Part shown: in pieces, positions 44,690 through 54,362 of the stretch
Position numbering within the stretch: position 1 is the stretch's first letter
Layout of the letters: every line of letters begins with the position of its first letter
NCBI GenBank assembly: GCA_947500845.1
Contig: CANMTP010000021.1
Coordinates: forward strand, 1-55,297
DNA: 55,297 nt
Source: an uncultured Aquimarina sp.
Lineage (GTDB): Bacteria > Bacteroidota > Bacteroidia > Flavobacteriales > Flavobacteriaceae
Reading direction: 5' to 3'
The notes under the pieces: generated by a model
Seen by the model: the letters and a program-made list of their open reading frames with translations, nothing else
Told to the model about the DNA's origin: nothing
The model's database searches: none
Translations under genes and position numbers: made by a program

Positions 44690-46162
44690 ATGAAAGGAAC
44701 TGTTTTTACATTTCTATCAATTTTCTTTTTCGTTTCATTAACCTTTTCTCAAGAAATCCTTTCTGAAAATGAAATGGAATTAAAATCTGGATTCAATGAC
44801 AGAGGGGAATCTATTCCTATAATTAACAAAGAGACTAGTGAACTTTCTCTTATTGTTGTAGATAGAAAAACAGTATATTTCAATAAATATGATAATGCTT
44901 TCAAACTAATAGATCGACAAAAATTTGAAAAACCTAAATCCAAAGCAAAGAATATTAGAGCTGCAGCAAACTCGAATTCTGGTGAATATTTATTTTTATT
45001 GTCAAATGACAACAACAAAAAACTAGAACTGTTAAGTCTCAATACTAAAAACAAAAAAACAGAAGTAACTGCAACAACCTTTATCTCAAAAAAAGAGCTT
45101 TTCTTAAATACATTTACTCATCAAAATCAGATCTATCTAATTACCATTTTGCCTAATACCTCAAAACTAAATATTCGCAAGATTAGAGGAAACAATGATA
45201 TAGAAATACTAGAATATGATCTTTCCAAAGAAACTTTTTTTGATTACAATGGTGATGCGAGCTCTTTACATCATGCCTTTTTAACACCCGATGGTAATTC
45301 TGTTAGTTTCAATTTGGAAACTGAACATATCAAAACGAATATTCCTAATTCTTTAAGTATTACATCAAAACTAATAAAGCTATACATCCGAAGCAACAAT
45401 ACCGCTACTATATCTCTTGATAAAGGAAATAAATTCACACAGTTATTATCATTTAATCTTGATGCTGCTGATTATACTGTAGAAGTAATTCAAAAACCTA
45501 CATTATCAATTACCAGAGCATATGATGCCATTAGATCGAATTCTTATTTGTCTGGAAACAAACTGTATCAAGTTATTAACAATAATGATCAATTAAAACT
45601 AACTGTTACTAACATTGAATCAAAAAAGGTAATTAAGGAAATTGCCTTTCAAAAAAAAGACTCTATTACTTTTAAAAATGGACCCATAGTATGGGGTGGC
45701 AAAATCATTGATAAATATGAAGAAGTAGAGCAAACTAAAAAGTTCTTAAGAAATATAGCTTCTGGAAATGTTGGTGTTTCTGTATATAAAAAAGATTCTA
45801 TTACAGCTATAACAATAGGAGGAGTATTAGAATTAGAAATGTATGCTAGAGTCCCAGCAATGACCTTTGGAATTGCTGGAAGTAAAGGTCTTGGATCAGT
45901 AAATTCTTTTACATCACCCACCTACTACGCTTATACTGGTTATACCAAATCTAAATCCACTTATTTACGTTGTTTATTTAATCCCTATTGGACACATATC
46001 CCTGGTGAAGTTCCTAAAAATGCTTTTGATAAGATCAAGGATTTTTCTGAAGAGCAAGTAAATCAAAAAGCGGAAACTCTTTTTAAATTTAATAATCATT
46101 ATATATATGGATATTATAATCCGGCGTCAAAAAAGTATCTTTTAAGAAAATTTGAGGACTAA
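44690..46162 (+). CDS. Exported protein of unknown function
   Basis: A 490-residue protein with a clear signal peptide (about 1-20, ending LTFSQ). The rest is rich in Asn, Lys, Ser and Thr and predicted to be mostly beta strands, with irregular repeats of the type LSLNTKNKK, NIRKIRGNND and LTVTNIESKKVIKEI, which may be propeller blades. I do not recognise a family, and no enzyme motif, lipobox or sorting tail is seen. It starts 26 bp after metG and ends 16 bp before the deacetylase-like gene, all in the same direction, so co-transcription is possible. Confidence 0.75.
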   Translation: MKGTVFTFLSIFFFVSLTFSQEILSENEMELKSGFNDRGESIPIINKETSELSLIVVDRKTVYFNKYDNAFKLIDRQKFEKPKSKAKNIRAAANSNSGEYLFLLSNDNNKKLELLSLNTKNKKTEVTATTFISKKELFLNTFTHQNQIYLITILPNTSKLNIRKIRGNNDIEILEYDLSKETFFDYNGDASSLHHAFLTPDGNSVSFNLETEHIKTNIPNSLSITSKLIKLYIRSNNTATISLDKGNKFTQLLSFNLDAADYTVEVIQKPTLSITRAYDAIRSNSYLSGNKLYQVINNNDQLKLTVTNIESKKVIKEIAFQKKDSITFKNGPIVWGGKIIDKYEEVEQTKKFLRNIASGNVGVSVYKKDSITAITIGGVLELEMYARVPAMTFGIAGSKGLGSVNSFTSPTYYAYTGYTKSKSTYLRCLFNPYWTHIPGEVPKNAFDKIKDFSEEQVNQKAETLFKFNNHYIYGYYNPASKKYLLRKFED

Positions 46163-46177
46163 AAATTAAAGCTCTCT

Positions 46178-47080
46178 ATGCTCAAAATAGCATATCATTC
46201 TATCTATACGCATCCTTTGCCTGAAGGGCATCGATTTCCGATGTTCAAATATGAACTACTGCCGCAACAACTCATACATGAGGGTACTTGCACAGATGAA
46301 AATTTCTTTACTCCTCGTATCCCTGATACAAGCTATATTCTGGCAGTACATACCAAGGAATATTATAATAGTCTTACCCATCTTTCTCTAGAAAAAAAAG
46401 CTGCTCGAAAAATTGGATTCCCCTTGTCTAAACAATTGATTGATCGCGAAGTGATTATTGCCGACGGAACCATAAAGGCCTCAGAATATGCGCTAAAATA
46501 TGGTATAGCCATGAATATTGCCGGGGGTACGCATCATGCATATACTAATCGGGGTGAAGCATTTTGTCTACTTAATGATCAGGCCATTGGAGCTCGCTAT
46601 CTATTCGCAAAAAAATTGGCCGGTAAGGTTCTCATCGTAGATCTGGACGTGCATCAGGGTAATGGAACTGCTGAAATATTTGAGAATGATCCTGCAGTTT
46701 TCACTTTTTCTATGCATGGAGCCAACAATTACCCTTTCAAGAAAGAAACATCAGATCTGGATATTGAGCTGCCAAACCAAACTAATGATCAGGAATACCT
46801 AAAAATATTAAAAAATACACTTCCCAGGCTTATCGAAGATCAACAACCCGACTTTGTCTATTATCTATGTGGTGTTGATATCCTAAGCACTGATAAATTG
46901 GGAAAATTAGGCTGTACCGTATCCGGTTGTAAAGAACGTGATCGGTTTGTACTACAAACCTGTAAAGATCAGAAAATTCCAGTAATGTGCTCCATGGGCG
47001 GTGGATATTCACCAGATATCAAAACTATTGTAGATGCTCATGCTAATACCTTTAGGTTGGCACAAGATATTTTCTTCTAA
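46178..47080 (+). CDS. Histone deacetylase-like amidohydrolase
   Basis: A 300-residue Zn-dependent amidohydrolase of the arginase/deacetylase fold (class IV-like bacterial HDAC homologue). The active site is seen in IAGGTHHAY (His119, His120), FCLLND (129-134) and the zinc motif DLDVHQGNGT (Asp155, Asp157, His159). CGVDIL gives the further Asp ligand, and SMGGGYSPD the C-terminal glycine loop. Bacterial members deacetylate polyamines, acetoin-type or protein substrates; the substrate is not evident here. It is 16 bp downstream of the unknown exported protein gene and 62 bp upstream of a Zn-finger gene. Confidence 0.92.
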   Translation: MLKIAYHSIYTHPLPEGHRFPMFKYELLPQQLIHEGTCTDENFFTPRIPDTSYILAVHTKEYYNSLTHLSLEKKAARKIGFPLSKQLIDREVIIADGTIKASEYALKYGIAMNIAGGTHHAYTNRGEAFCLLNDQAIGARYLFAKKLAGKVLIVDLDVHQGNGTAEIFENDPAVFTFSMHGANNYPFKKETSDLDIELPNQTNDQEYLKILKNTLPRLIEDQQPDFVYYLCGVDILSTDKLGKLGCTVSGCKERDRFVLQTCKDQKIPVMCSMGGGYSPDIKTIVDAHANTFRLAQDIFF

Positions 47081-47142
47081 TCTATCTTTAATCGTTTGTA
47101 AACGGATATTTATTGTATATTCGAATCTAAATACACATTTTT

Positions 47143-47490
47143 ATGCAAAAAGAGTGTCCTGTTTGCGGTAACAAAATTATTGGCCGGGTTGATAAAAAAT
47201 TTTGTAGTGATTATTGTCGCAATGCTTTCAATAATCAGCTAAATAAAGACAGTAAAAATCTGATCCGAAACATCAATAATCTATTGCGTAAGAATTACCG
47301 CATTCTTGAAGAATTAAATCCAAAGGATAAAACCAAAACTACCAAAACAAAGCTTATCGCAAAAGGATTCGATTTTCAACATTTTACCAGTATATATACT
47401 ACCAAAACTGGGAATATCTATTATTTTATATACGATCAGGGATATTTACCGCTAGAAAATGACTTCTATACCCTTGTGAAAAGAAATTGA
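47143..47490 (+). CDS. Small zinc-finger protein (DUF2116-like)
   Basis: A 115-residue protein. The N terminus forms a zinc ribbon with CPVCGNKI and FCSDYCRNAFNNQLNK (four cysteines within residues 5-26), the pattern of the DUF2116/YacG-like Zn-ribbon. The remaining 85 residues contain a helix (IRNINNLLRKNYRILEEL) and a small beta-rich end with FTSIYTTKTGNIYYFIYDQG. Nucleic-acid or protein binding is possible. The function is unknown. Confidence 0.78.
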   Translation: MQKECPVCGNKIIGRVDKKFCSDYCRNAFNNQLNKDSKNLIRNINNLLRKNYRILEELNPKDKTKTTKTKLIAKGFDFQHFTSIYTTKTGNIYYFIYDQGYLPLENDFYTLVKRN

Positions 47491-47555
47491 AATTAAAAAA
47501 GGTAAGAACCTAAGAGCATCATACGTTTCTTTTTGTATTAATACTATTTCTATCG

Positions 47556-48026
47556 TTATTTACCATACCAATTTTGGCCTTTCATTTTTAAAGCTGCTTT
47601 CATGACATCCTTTTGACTAATCTGGCCAACAAGCTTGCCATCTTCAATGATGGGAAAACGTCTTCTTTTGGTCTGTAAAAACTTATTTGCAGCATCAAAA
47701 ATATTGAGATTACCATCGATGGTCTCAACATCCTTCACCATGAATTTCTCAACTGTGGCATCGTCTATTGGCATATTGTAATATCGACTTTCATTAAGTT
47801 GTTTTATACAATCTCCTTCAGAGATAATTCCTAACAACTTATTGCTATGATCTACTACCGGACCGCCAGATATTTTATGCTTTACCAACGCCTCGATGAC
47901 TTCCATTACCGATTGGTTAGGAGTAAATGTAATCAAATCTCTTGTCATGTAATCTGAAACCTTAATAGGAGTCTCATCCTGCTTCTTCGTCTTAGAGCGA
48001 GCCCCCTGAAAACTCATTATTCCCAT
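47556..48026 (-). CDS. CBS domain protein
   Basis: A 156-residue protein made of two CBS motifs (about 22-80 and 88-148), with the pattern VSDYMTRDLITFTPNQSVME, GGPVVDHSNKLLGIISEGDC and RFPIIEDGKLVGQISQKDV. A pair of CBS motifs forms a nucleotide-binding Bateman module, here without a fused effector. It probably senses adenine nucleotides and acts on a partner. Single gene, convergent with the Zn-finger gene; a minus-strand TATATTTA box at 48051-48058 may be its promoter. Confidence 0.9.
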   Translation of the reverse strand: MGIMSFQGARSKTKKQDETPIKVSDYMTRDLITFTPNQSVMEVIEALVKHKISGGPVVDHSNKLLGIISEGDCIKQLNESRYYNMPIDDATVEKFMVKDVETIDGNLNIFDAANKFLQTKRRRFPIIEDGKLVGQISQKDVMKAALKMKGQNWYGK

Positions 48027-48239
48027 AATATGTATTGATTTAGTGAATCTTAAATATAGTGAATTTCAATAACTTAATCAAGGAAGCTTTTTGCTTTATA
48101 GAATTTTTACGACACTCATAATTATTTCCTTCCGATCAAAAGATTTGCAAAAGGTTTGGCAAAGAAAATTCATTTCGGTTAGGATAGATTTAATAATTGT
48201 GGCTTATTTCTTACCTTTATCCTAAACCGATATACATAT

Positions 48240-50651
48240 ATGCGAAAGTTTCCTTCATTACTAACGTTTCTCCTCATACTTTTCTCCTTATTCTATACTT
48301 TTTACAGCACCAAATCACATCGAATTAGTGATCTTAATACACCTGCTCAAGAGTTTTCTACCTTACGTGCATTAGAACATGTAAAAAACATTTCCAAAGA
48401 GCCCCATTATCTGGGTAGTACGGCCCATAACAAAGTACAAAAGTACATCGTAGATGAGTTAAAAAAAATGGGGCTGGAACCACAAGTCCAGAAAGGCACC
48501 TCTATCTCTAAAGCAGGAAGAGTAAGTCAACCAGAAAACATCATCGCCTTAATTAAAGGAAGTACATCCAGAAAGTCTTTGGTATTAATGTCTCACTATG
48601 ACAGTTCACCTCATTCTTCTTTTGGTGCTAGTGATGCGGGCAGTGGCGTTGCAACTATTTTAGAAGGGATAAGAGCATATTTAGCAACCCATAAAACACC
48701 AAAGAATGATATCATTATTTTGATTACCGATGGTGAAGAATTAGGACTTAACGGAGCAGATTTTTTTATAAAAAAACATCCTTTTGCTAAAAACGTAGGC
48801 TTAGCACTTAATTTTGAAGCTAGAGGAAGTGGTGGCAATTCATATATGTTTATAGAAACGAATGGCAAGAATGGAAAAATGATCAACGAATTTGTTAACG
48901 CAAGGGTACCATATCCCAACACTAATTCTTTAGCTTACAGTATCTATAAAATGCTTCCTAATGATACCGATCTTACCGTATTTAGAGAACAAGGAGATAT
49001 CGAGGGCTTCAATTTTGCCTTTATTGATGATCATTTTGATTACCACACTGCAAACGATACCTGGCAAAATTTAGACCTTAAAACATTACAACATCAAGGA
49101 AGCTATCTGATGCCGCTGCTCTCCTACTTTTCTGAAGTAGATCTTACAGATCTGAAATCGGATCGAGATTACATTTACTTCAGTACTCCAATTTTCAAGC
49201 TCATTAAATATCCGTTTAGTTGGATATTTCCCTTACTCATTATTGCTACTATTTTATTTATAGGTCTCCTACTTTATGGAAGAACTGCTTATCGAATTGA
49301 TTTTAAGCAAGTCATTATAGGTTTTGGAGTTTTCTTACTTGCTATAAATCTGGCAGGGTTTCTAACCTTTGGTTTATGGGAACTTCTTAAAATCATTTAT
49401 CCTCAATATAATGAAATCCAACAAGGGTTTACCTATAATGGCTACGAGTATATTACTGCTTTTATAATATTATCATTTGCCATTTGTTTAAAAGTTTATG
49501 CGAGGTTTGGAAAAAGTGAAAATTTGCCTAGCTTTCTTATTGCACCCCTGTTCATGTGGCTTATGATTTCTATTCTGGCTGCATTATACTTAAAAGGAGC
49601 TAGTTATTTTATTATCATCCTGTTTTTTGGATTACTTTCTTTGTTTGTATTAATTAGGCAAAAAAAACCAAATCCTTATCTCATGACCTTTTTGGGGTTA
49701 CCTGCTATTTTTATTTTATCTCCTTTTATTGCTTCTTTTCCGGTAGCATTAGGTCTTAAAATACTTTTCGTTTCAGCGATATTATCAGTACTATTGTTCG
49801 GAGTTTTATTACCAGTATTCGGTTTTTATAAAAGAAAAAACTTATTGGGAAACATCGCTTTAGTACTTACATTAGTTTTTCTCATTTCGGCACATGCAAA
49901 ATCAGATTTTACCAAAAAAAGACAGAAACCAAATAGTTTGGTATATATTCTAGATACAGACCAAAACAAAGCAATTTGGGCCACTTACGATAAGATACTT
50001 GATCCCTGGTCTCAAAATTATATAGACAAAAAGGAAAATATTGTGACGACTTATAATGCTGAAATATCTAAGAACAGGTCTGGTAAGACGTTTGCTTATA
50101 CATTACAAAGTAAATACGGAAAGTCATATACATATGCCAATCAGGCTCCTGTTAAAGATATAAAACAACCAAAAATAGAATGGAGTAATGATACTATAAT
50201 TAATAATTCAAGATATATTCATCTCTGTGTTGTACCGCAAAGAGAAATTAATAGAATTGATCTATATACAGATACCTTATTTAATTTTGATCAATTAGAA
50301 GTAAACGGAGAGACCGCTGCAAATTTTAAACATAAGGATGGCAATCTATATAATGCCTATACCAAAAGGTGGAATCAAAACTTGCTTACCTATCTAGCCA
50401 CAGATAATGAGCCTTTAGAGCTACGCATGAAATTTCATAAGGATTCTCTACCTAAATTTGTTATGTATGAATCCTCATATGACTTATTAAAAAGTAAACA
50501 TTTCTCTATTCCTAAAAGGGATGAGAAGATGATACCCAGACCTTTTGTTGTAAATGACGCTGTTATCGTCAAAAAAAGTTTTGTTTTGCAAAAATATCAG
50601 GAAAAAGTGACAGATACAACATCCTTAGAAACCACAACTATTAATGAGTAA
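48240..50651 (+). CDS. Multi-pass membrane M28 peptidase
   Basis: An 803-residue protein. After an N-terminal anchor (about 7-24), residues 35-310 form an M28 aminopeptidase-type domain. The zinc ligands are seen in SHYDSSPHSSFGASDAGSG (His and Asp) and TDGEELGLNGAD (Glu-Glu). The later His is in DDHFDYHTANDTW. Residues 325-560 hold about eight membrane helices, and the rest is an extracytoplasmic beta-rich domain. The layout is like the vacuolar Pff1-type peptidase of eukaryotes. The active site should face the periplasm. It overlaps the next gene by 8 bp. Confidence 0.9.
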   Translation: MRKFPSLLTFLLILFSLFYTFYSTKSHRISDLNTPAQEFSTLRALEHVKNISKEPHYLGSTAHNKVQKYIVDELKKMGLEPQVQKGTSISKAGRVSQPENIIALIKGSTSRKSLVLMSHYDSSPHSSFGASDAGSGVATILEGIRAYLATHKTPKNDIIILITDGEELGLNGADFFIKKHPFAKNVGLALNFEARGSGGNSYMFIETNGKNGKMINEFVNARVPYPNTNSLAYSIYKMLPNDTDLTVFREQGDIEGFNFAFIDDHFDYHTANDTWQNLDLKTLQHQGSYLMPLLSYFSEVDLTDLKSDRDYIYFSTPIFKLIKYPFSWIFPLLIIATILFIGLLLYGRTAYRIDFKQVIIGFGVFLLAINLAGFLTFGLWELLKIIYPQYNEIQQGFTYNGYEYITAFIILSFAICLKVYARFGKSENLPSFLIAPLFMWLMISILAALYLKGASYFIIILFFGLLSLFVLIRQKKPNPYLMTFLGLPAIFILSPFIASFPVALGLKILFVSAILSVLLFGVLLPVFGFYKRKNLLGNIALVLTLVFLISAHAKSDFTKKRQKPNSLVYILDTDQNKAIWATYDKILDPWSQNYIDKKENIVTTYNAEISKNRSGKTFAYTLQSKYGKSYTYANQAPVKDIKQPKIEWSNDTIINNSRYIHLCVVPQREINRIDLYTDTLFNFDQLEVNGETAANFKHKDGNLYNAYTKRWNQNLLTYLATDNEPLELRMKFHKDSLPKFVMYESSYDLLKSKHFSIPKRDEKMIPRPFVVNDAVIVKKSFVLQKYQEKVTDTTSLETTTINE

Positions 50652-51453
50652 ACAAATTAGCATTCTAGGCACTGGATGGTTAGGACTACCTTTGGCCAAA
50701 GCCTTTCTTGAAAATAATTATACGATAAAAGGATCTACAACTTCTGAGAATAAATTAAAAAATCTTTCTGAAAATGGTATAATCGCCTACCAAATTGTTG
50801 TTACCGAAGAGGGACCATTAGGAAACGTACACTCTTTTTTTTCTGAAAGTGATACCTTGATCATTAATATTCCACCAGGAGTTCGACGCAATCCAGAGGT
50901 CAATTTTGTAGCCAAAATAGAAAAACTTATTCCCTACATCGAAAATTCAATGATTAAAAAAGTGATTTTTGTAAGCTCTACGTCGGTTTTTGCAGATCTG
51001 GAAGGGTTTCCTTTAATTTCAGAAGAAATGCTGCCTAATGCTTCTTCTAATGCCGGAAAACAGCTAATAGAAGTAGAACAATTACTACAAAATCAAAAAA
51101 AAATTAAAACCACCGTTCTTCGCTTTGCCGGATTATTTGGTCCCAACAGGCATCCAGCAACCATGTTGTCTAAGCGAAATAATATCAAAAACCCGGAAGC
51201 ACCTGTAAATCTTATTCATCTCACCGACTGTATCGGTATTATTAAAAAAATCATTGAAACCAAAAGCTGGGGTCATGTTTTTAATGCATCCTATCCTGAT
51301 CATCCGGAAAAAGCTATGTACTATACAAAGGTTTGTGAGGAAATGGGATTGCCGGCACCTGATTATGATTTTGACACTCCCTCTAAAGGGAAAATTATTG
51401 ATTCAAAACAAATTGTTGAAAGTTTGAATTACAAGTTTATGCATAAATTATAA
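50644..51453 (+). CDS. NAD-dependent epimerase/dehydratase-like protein (YeeZ-like SDR)
   Basis: A 269-residue protein of the atypical short-chain dehydrogenase group. The nucleotide motif is ILGTGWLGLPLAKAFLENN (G-x-G-x-x-G, residues 7-12). Other pieces are VIFVSSTSVFADLEGFP with the Ser of the SDR active site, and LRFAGLFGPNRHPA. The Tyr-x-x-x-Lys pair is not clear, as in YeeZ. It starts 8 bp inside the end of the M28 gene, so the two are coupled. The substrate is unknown. Confidence 0.85.
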   Translation: MSKQISILGTGWLGLPLAKAFLENNYTIKGSTTSENKLKNLSENGIIAYQIVVTEEGPLGNVHSFFSESDTLIINIPPGVRRNPEVNFVAKIEKLIPYIENSMIKKVIFVSSTSVFADLEGFPLISEEMLPNASSNAGKQLIEVEQLLQNQKKIKTTVLRFAGLFGPNRHPATMLSKRNNIKNPEAPVNLIHLTDCIGIIKKIIETKSWGHVFNASYPDHPEKAMYYTKVCEEMGLPAPDYDFDTPSKGKIIDSKQIVESLNYKFMHKL

Positions 51454-51456
51454 CTG

Positions 51457-51491
51457 AAAAAACCGAAGTGTATCAATAACCTCGGTTTTTT
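51457..51491. terminator. Bidirectional intrinsic terminator
   Basis: aaaaaaccga at 51457-51466 pairs with tcggtttttt at 51482-51491, with one more pair after a mismatch. It lies between the epimerase-like gene and the convergent sdhB and can serve both. Confidence 0.8.
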
Positions 51492-51515
51492 GTATTATTG
51501 AAAACTTAAGGTTGT

Positions 51516-52262
51516 CTATCCTTTCAAACTTGCAGCTAGATACTCACGATTCATACGTGCAATATTCTCTAGAGATATTCCCTTAGGACATTCAATCTCA
51601 CAGGCACCAGTATTGGTACAGTTACCAAAACCTTCTGCGTCCATTTGATTTACCATGGCCATAACACGCTCTGTAGCCTCTACCTTACCTTGAGGTAATA
51701 AGGCAAACTGAGATACTTTTGCCGATGTAAATAACATGGCCGAAGCATTTTTACAAGCTGCTACACAGGCTCCACAACCAATACAAGTTGCTGCATCCAT
51801 AGCCTCATCTGCATCTTCTTTACGAATAGGAATGGCGTTAGCATCAATTGTATTTCCTGACGTATTTACAGAAATATATCCTCCAACTTGTTGGATTCTA
51901 TCAAAAGCACTCCTGTCAATCATTAAATCTTTAACTACCGGAAAAGCTTTCGCCCTGAATGGCTCAATATAAATAGTATCTCCGTCATTAAATTTACGCA
52001 TATGTAATTGACAAGTAGTAACCAAACGATCAGGCCCGTGGGGCTCTCCATTAATTTGCAATGAACAAGAACCACAAATCCCTTCTCTACAGTCGTGGTC
52101 AAATACAACAGGCTCCTCTCCTTTACTGATCAGCTCTTCGTTCAACACGTCTAACATTTCTAAAAAAGACATATCTCCCTCAATTCCAGAAATAGGGTAA
52201 TCTACCATCTTCCCTTTTGACTCAGCATCTTTTTGACGCCATATTTTTAGTGTAAGATTCAT
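51516..52262 (-). CDS. sdhB: Succinate dehydrogenase iron-sulfur subunit
   Basis: A 248-residue SdhB/FrdB-type subunit carrying electrons from the flavoprotein to the quinone site. The [2Fe-2S] ligands are in CREGICGSC with a further Cys in LVTTCQ. The [4Fe-4S] and [3Fe-4S] ligands are in CIGCGACVAAC and CTNTGACEIECPKGI. The last subunit gene of the sdhCAB operon, 83 bp after sdhA. The family type is the Bacteroidota respiratory complex that works with a diheme cytochrome b. It faces the cytoplasm. Confidence 0.96.
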   Translation of the reverse strand: MNLTLKIWRQKDAESKGKMVDYPISGIEGDMSFLEMLDVLNEELISKGEEPVVFDHDCREGICGSCSLQINGEPHGPDRLVTTCQLHMRKFNDGDTIYIEPFRAKAFPVVKDLMIDRSAFDRIQQVGGYISVNTSGNTIDANAIPIRKEDADEAMDAATCIGCGACVAACKNASAMLFTSAKVSQFALLPQGKVEATERVMAMVNQMDAEGFGNCTNTGACEIECPKGISLENIARMNREYLAASLKG

Positions 52263-52275
52263 ATATTTTAGTTTT

Positions 52276-52348
52276 TAGTTGTCGGTTGCTGTTGCTAGTT
52301 CAAAATCTCATGGATCCCTGTAAACTATCAACTATCGACCATCAACTA
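52276..52348. repeat. Imperfect inverted repeat between sdhA and sdhB
   Basis: The left part (52276-52300, tagttgtcggttg...) and right part (52323-52348, ...atcaacta) are imperfect reverse complements of about 25 bases, and the right arm includes the sdhA stop codon. It may be a decayed palindromic repeat, or an mRNA hairpin that tunes the sdhA/sdhB ratio. Confidence 0.45.
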
Positions 52349-54349
52349 TTTATAACTACGTGTTTTTAATTCAATATTTTCATATATCAATTCCTCTTTA
52401 TGCAGCACTGCATCTTTTGGCTCACCTTTGTATTCCCAGGCAGACACAAACTTAAAGTTTTCATCGTCTCGCAATGCCTCACCATCTTTGGTCTGGTATT
52501 CTTCTCTAAAATGTCCACCACAGGATTCATTTCTTGTTAATGCATCTTTAGCAAATAACTCTCCAAGTTCTAAGAAATCAGCAACTCTTCCTGCTTTTTC
52601 TAACTCTTGGTTAACGCCATTAGCATCACCCGGAATTTTGACATTTTTCCAGAAATCTTCTCTCAAAGCTGCAATTTCTTCGATTGCTTCTTTCAATTCC
52701 TTTTCATTACGAGACATTCCGCATTTATTCCACATGATCTTACCTAATTTCTTATGATAATAATCAACAGAATTGATTCCCGAAGCATTCATTAACTTTT
52801 CGATTCGATCTTTTGCCTCTTTTTCTGCCTGTTCAAACTCAGGGCTGTCTGTTGGAATCTCTCCGGTACGAATGTCATTTGCCAAGTAATCTCCTATCGT
52901 ATACGGAAGTACAAAATATCCATCTGCAAGACCTTGCATCAAAGCAGAAGCACCCAGTCGGTTAGCACCATGATCAGAGAAATTAGCTTCACCGGCAGCA
53001 TAACATCCCGGAACTGTTGTTTGTAGATTATAGTCTACCCATAGTCCACCCATGGTATAATGCACTGCAGGATAAATCATCATAGGAGTCTTGTACGGAT
53101 TCTCATCTACGATCTTTTCATACATCTGAAAAAGGTTACCATACTTAGCCTCTACAACCTCTTCTCCTAACTTGGTAATTTGTTCTTTGGTTGGGTTTTG
53201 GATTCCAGAAGTTAATGCCTTTTCTTTTCCGTAGCGCTCTATGGCCGCTGCAAAATCTAAATATACTGCTTCACCTGTTTTATTGACTCCAAAACCAGCA
53301 TCACATCTTTCTTTTGCTGCTCTTGATGCAACATCACGAGGCACCAGGTTACCAAAAGCGGGATAACGACGTTCTAAGTAATAATCTCTCTCTTCTTCTG
53401 ATAACTGCGTTGGTTTCAATTTACCGGTACGTATGGCTTCTGCATCTTCTTTCCTTTTTGGTACCCAAATACGACCATCATTTCTTAGAGACTCAGACAT
53501 CAACGTTAGTTTCGACTGGCTTTCTCCAGAAACAGGAATACAAGTAGGGTGAATCTGTGTGAAACATGGATTCGCAAAGAAAGCTCCTCTTCGGTGTGCT
53601 CTCCAGGCTGCCATTACATTACTACCCATAGCATTGGTACTTAAGAAAAATACATTTCCATAACCACCAGTAGCCAATACGACTGCATGAGCAGAATGTC
53701 TTTCAATTTCACCCGTAACCAGATCACGAGCTATAATTCCACGTGCTTTCCCGTCAATCTTTACCAAATCCAACATTTCATGACGATTAAAAGCTTGTAT
53801 TTTCCCGCGATTGATCTGGCGGTTCATTGCAGAATAAGCTCCCAGCAATAATTGCTGCCCTGTTTGTCCTTTTGCATAAAAAGTTCTGGATACTAATACT
53901 CCCCCAAACGAACGATTATCAAGTAATCCTCCGTATTCGCGAGCAAAAGGAACTCCTTGAGCTACACATTGATCTATAATGTTACCAGAAACCTCAGCCA
54001 AACGGTACACATTTGCCTCACGGGATCTATAATCCCCTCCTTTTACGGTATCGTAAAATAAACGATAATCAGAATCACCATCTCCCTGATAGTTTTTAGA
54101 AGCATTGATTCCTCCTTGCGCCGCAATAGAATGTGCTCTACGTGGAGAATCCTGATAACAAAATGTTTTTACATTATATCCAAGCTCTGCCAATGTTGCT
54201 GCTGCGCTACCTCCTGCCAATCCAGTTCCTACAACGATAACATCGATGTTTCGTTTGTTGGCTGGATTCACAAGATTGATTGTATTTTTATGTTTTGTCC
54301 ACTTATCTGCCAGTGGCCCTTCAGGTATTTTAGAATCTAAAATTGACAT
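52346..54349 (-). CDS. sdhA: Succinate dehydrogenase flavoprotein subunit
   Basis: A 667-residue SdhA/FrdA-type flavoprotein. The FAD motif is VVGTGLAGGSAAATLAELG (residues 39-57). His73 in RRAHSIAAQGG is the covalent FAD ligand. The substrate region has THPTCIP-like IHPTCIPVSGES and NRLGASALMQG. The length is typical of the Bacteroidota type, longer than the E. coli SdhA. The ATG at 54349 gives MSILDSKIPEGPLADKW; the upstream 17 codons are hydrophobic and unlikely. It is 13 bp after sdhC and 83 bp before sdhB. Confidence 0.97.
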   Translation of the reverse strand: MSILDSKIPEGPLADKWTKHKNTINLVNPANKRNIDVIVVGTGLAGGSAAATLAELGYNVKTFCYQDSPRRAHSIAAQGGINASKNYQGDGDSDYRLFYDTVKGGDYRSREANVYRLAEVSGNIIDQCVAQGVPFAREYGGLLDNRSFGGVLVSRTFYAKGQTGQQLLLGAYSAMNRQINRGKIQAFNRHEMLDLVKIDGKARGIIARDLVTGEIERHSAHAVVLATGGYGNVFFLSTNAMGSNVMAAWRAHRRGAFFANPCFTQIHPTCIPVSGESQSKLTLMSESLRNDGRIWVPKRKEDAEAIRTGKLKPTQLSEEERDYYLERRYPAFGNLVPRDVASRAAKERCDAGFGVNKTGEAVYLDFAAAIERYGKEKALTSGIQNPTKEQITKLGEEVVEAKYGNLFQMYEKIVDENPYKTPMMIYPAVHYTMGGLWVDYNLQTTVPGCYAAGEANFSDHGANRLGASALMQGLADGYFVLPYTIGDYLANDIRTGEIPTDSPEFEQAEKEAKDRIEKLMNASGINSVDYYHKKLGKIMWNKCGMSRNEKELKEAIEEIAALREDFWKNVKIPGDANGVNQELEKAGRVADFLELGELFAKDALTRNESCGGHFREEYQTKDGEALRDDENFKFVSAWEYKGEPKDAVLHKEELIYENIELKTRSYK

Positions 54350-54362
54350 AATATGTGGTATT

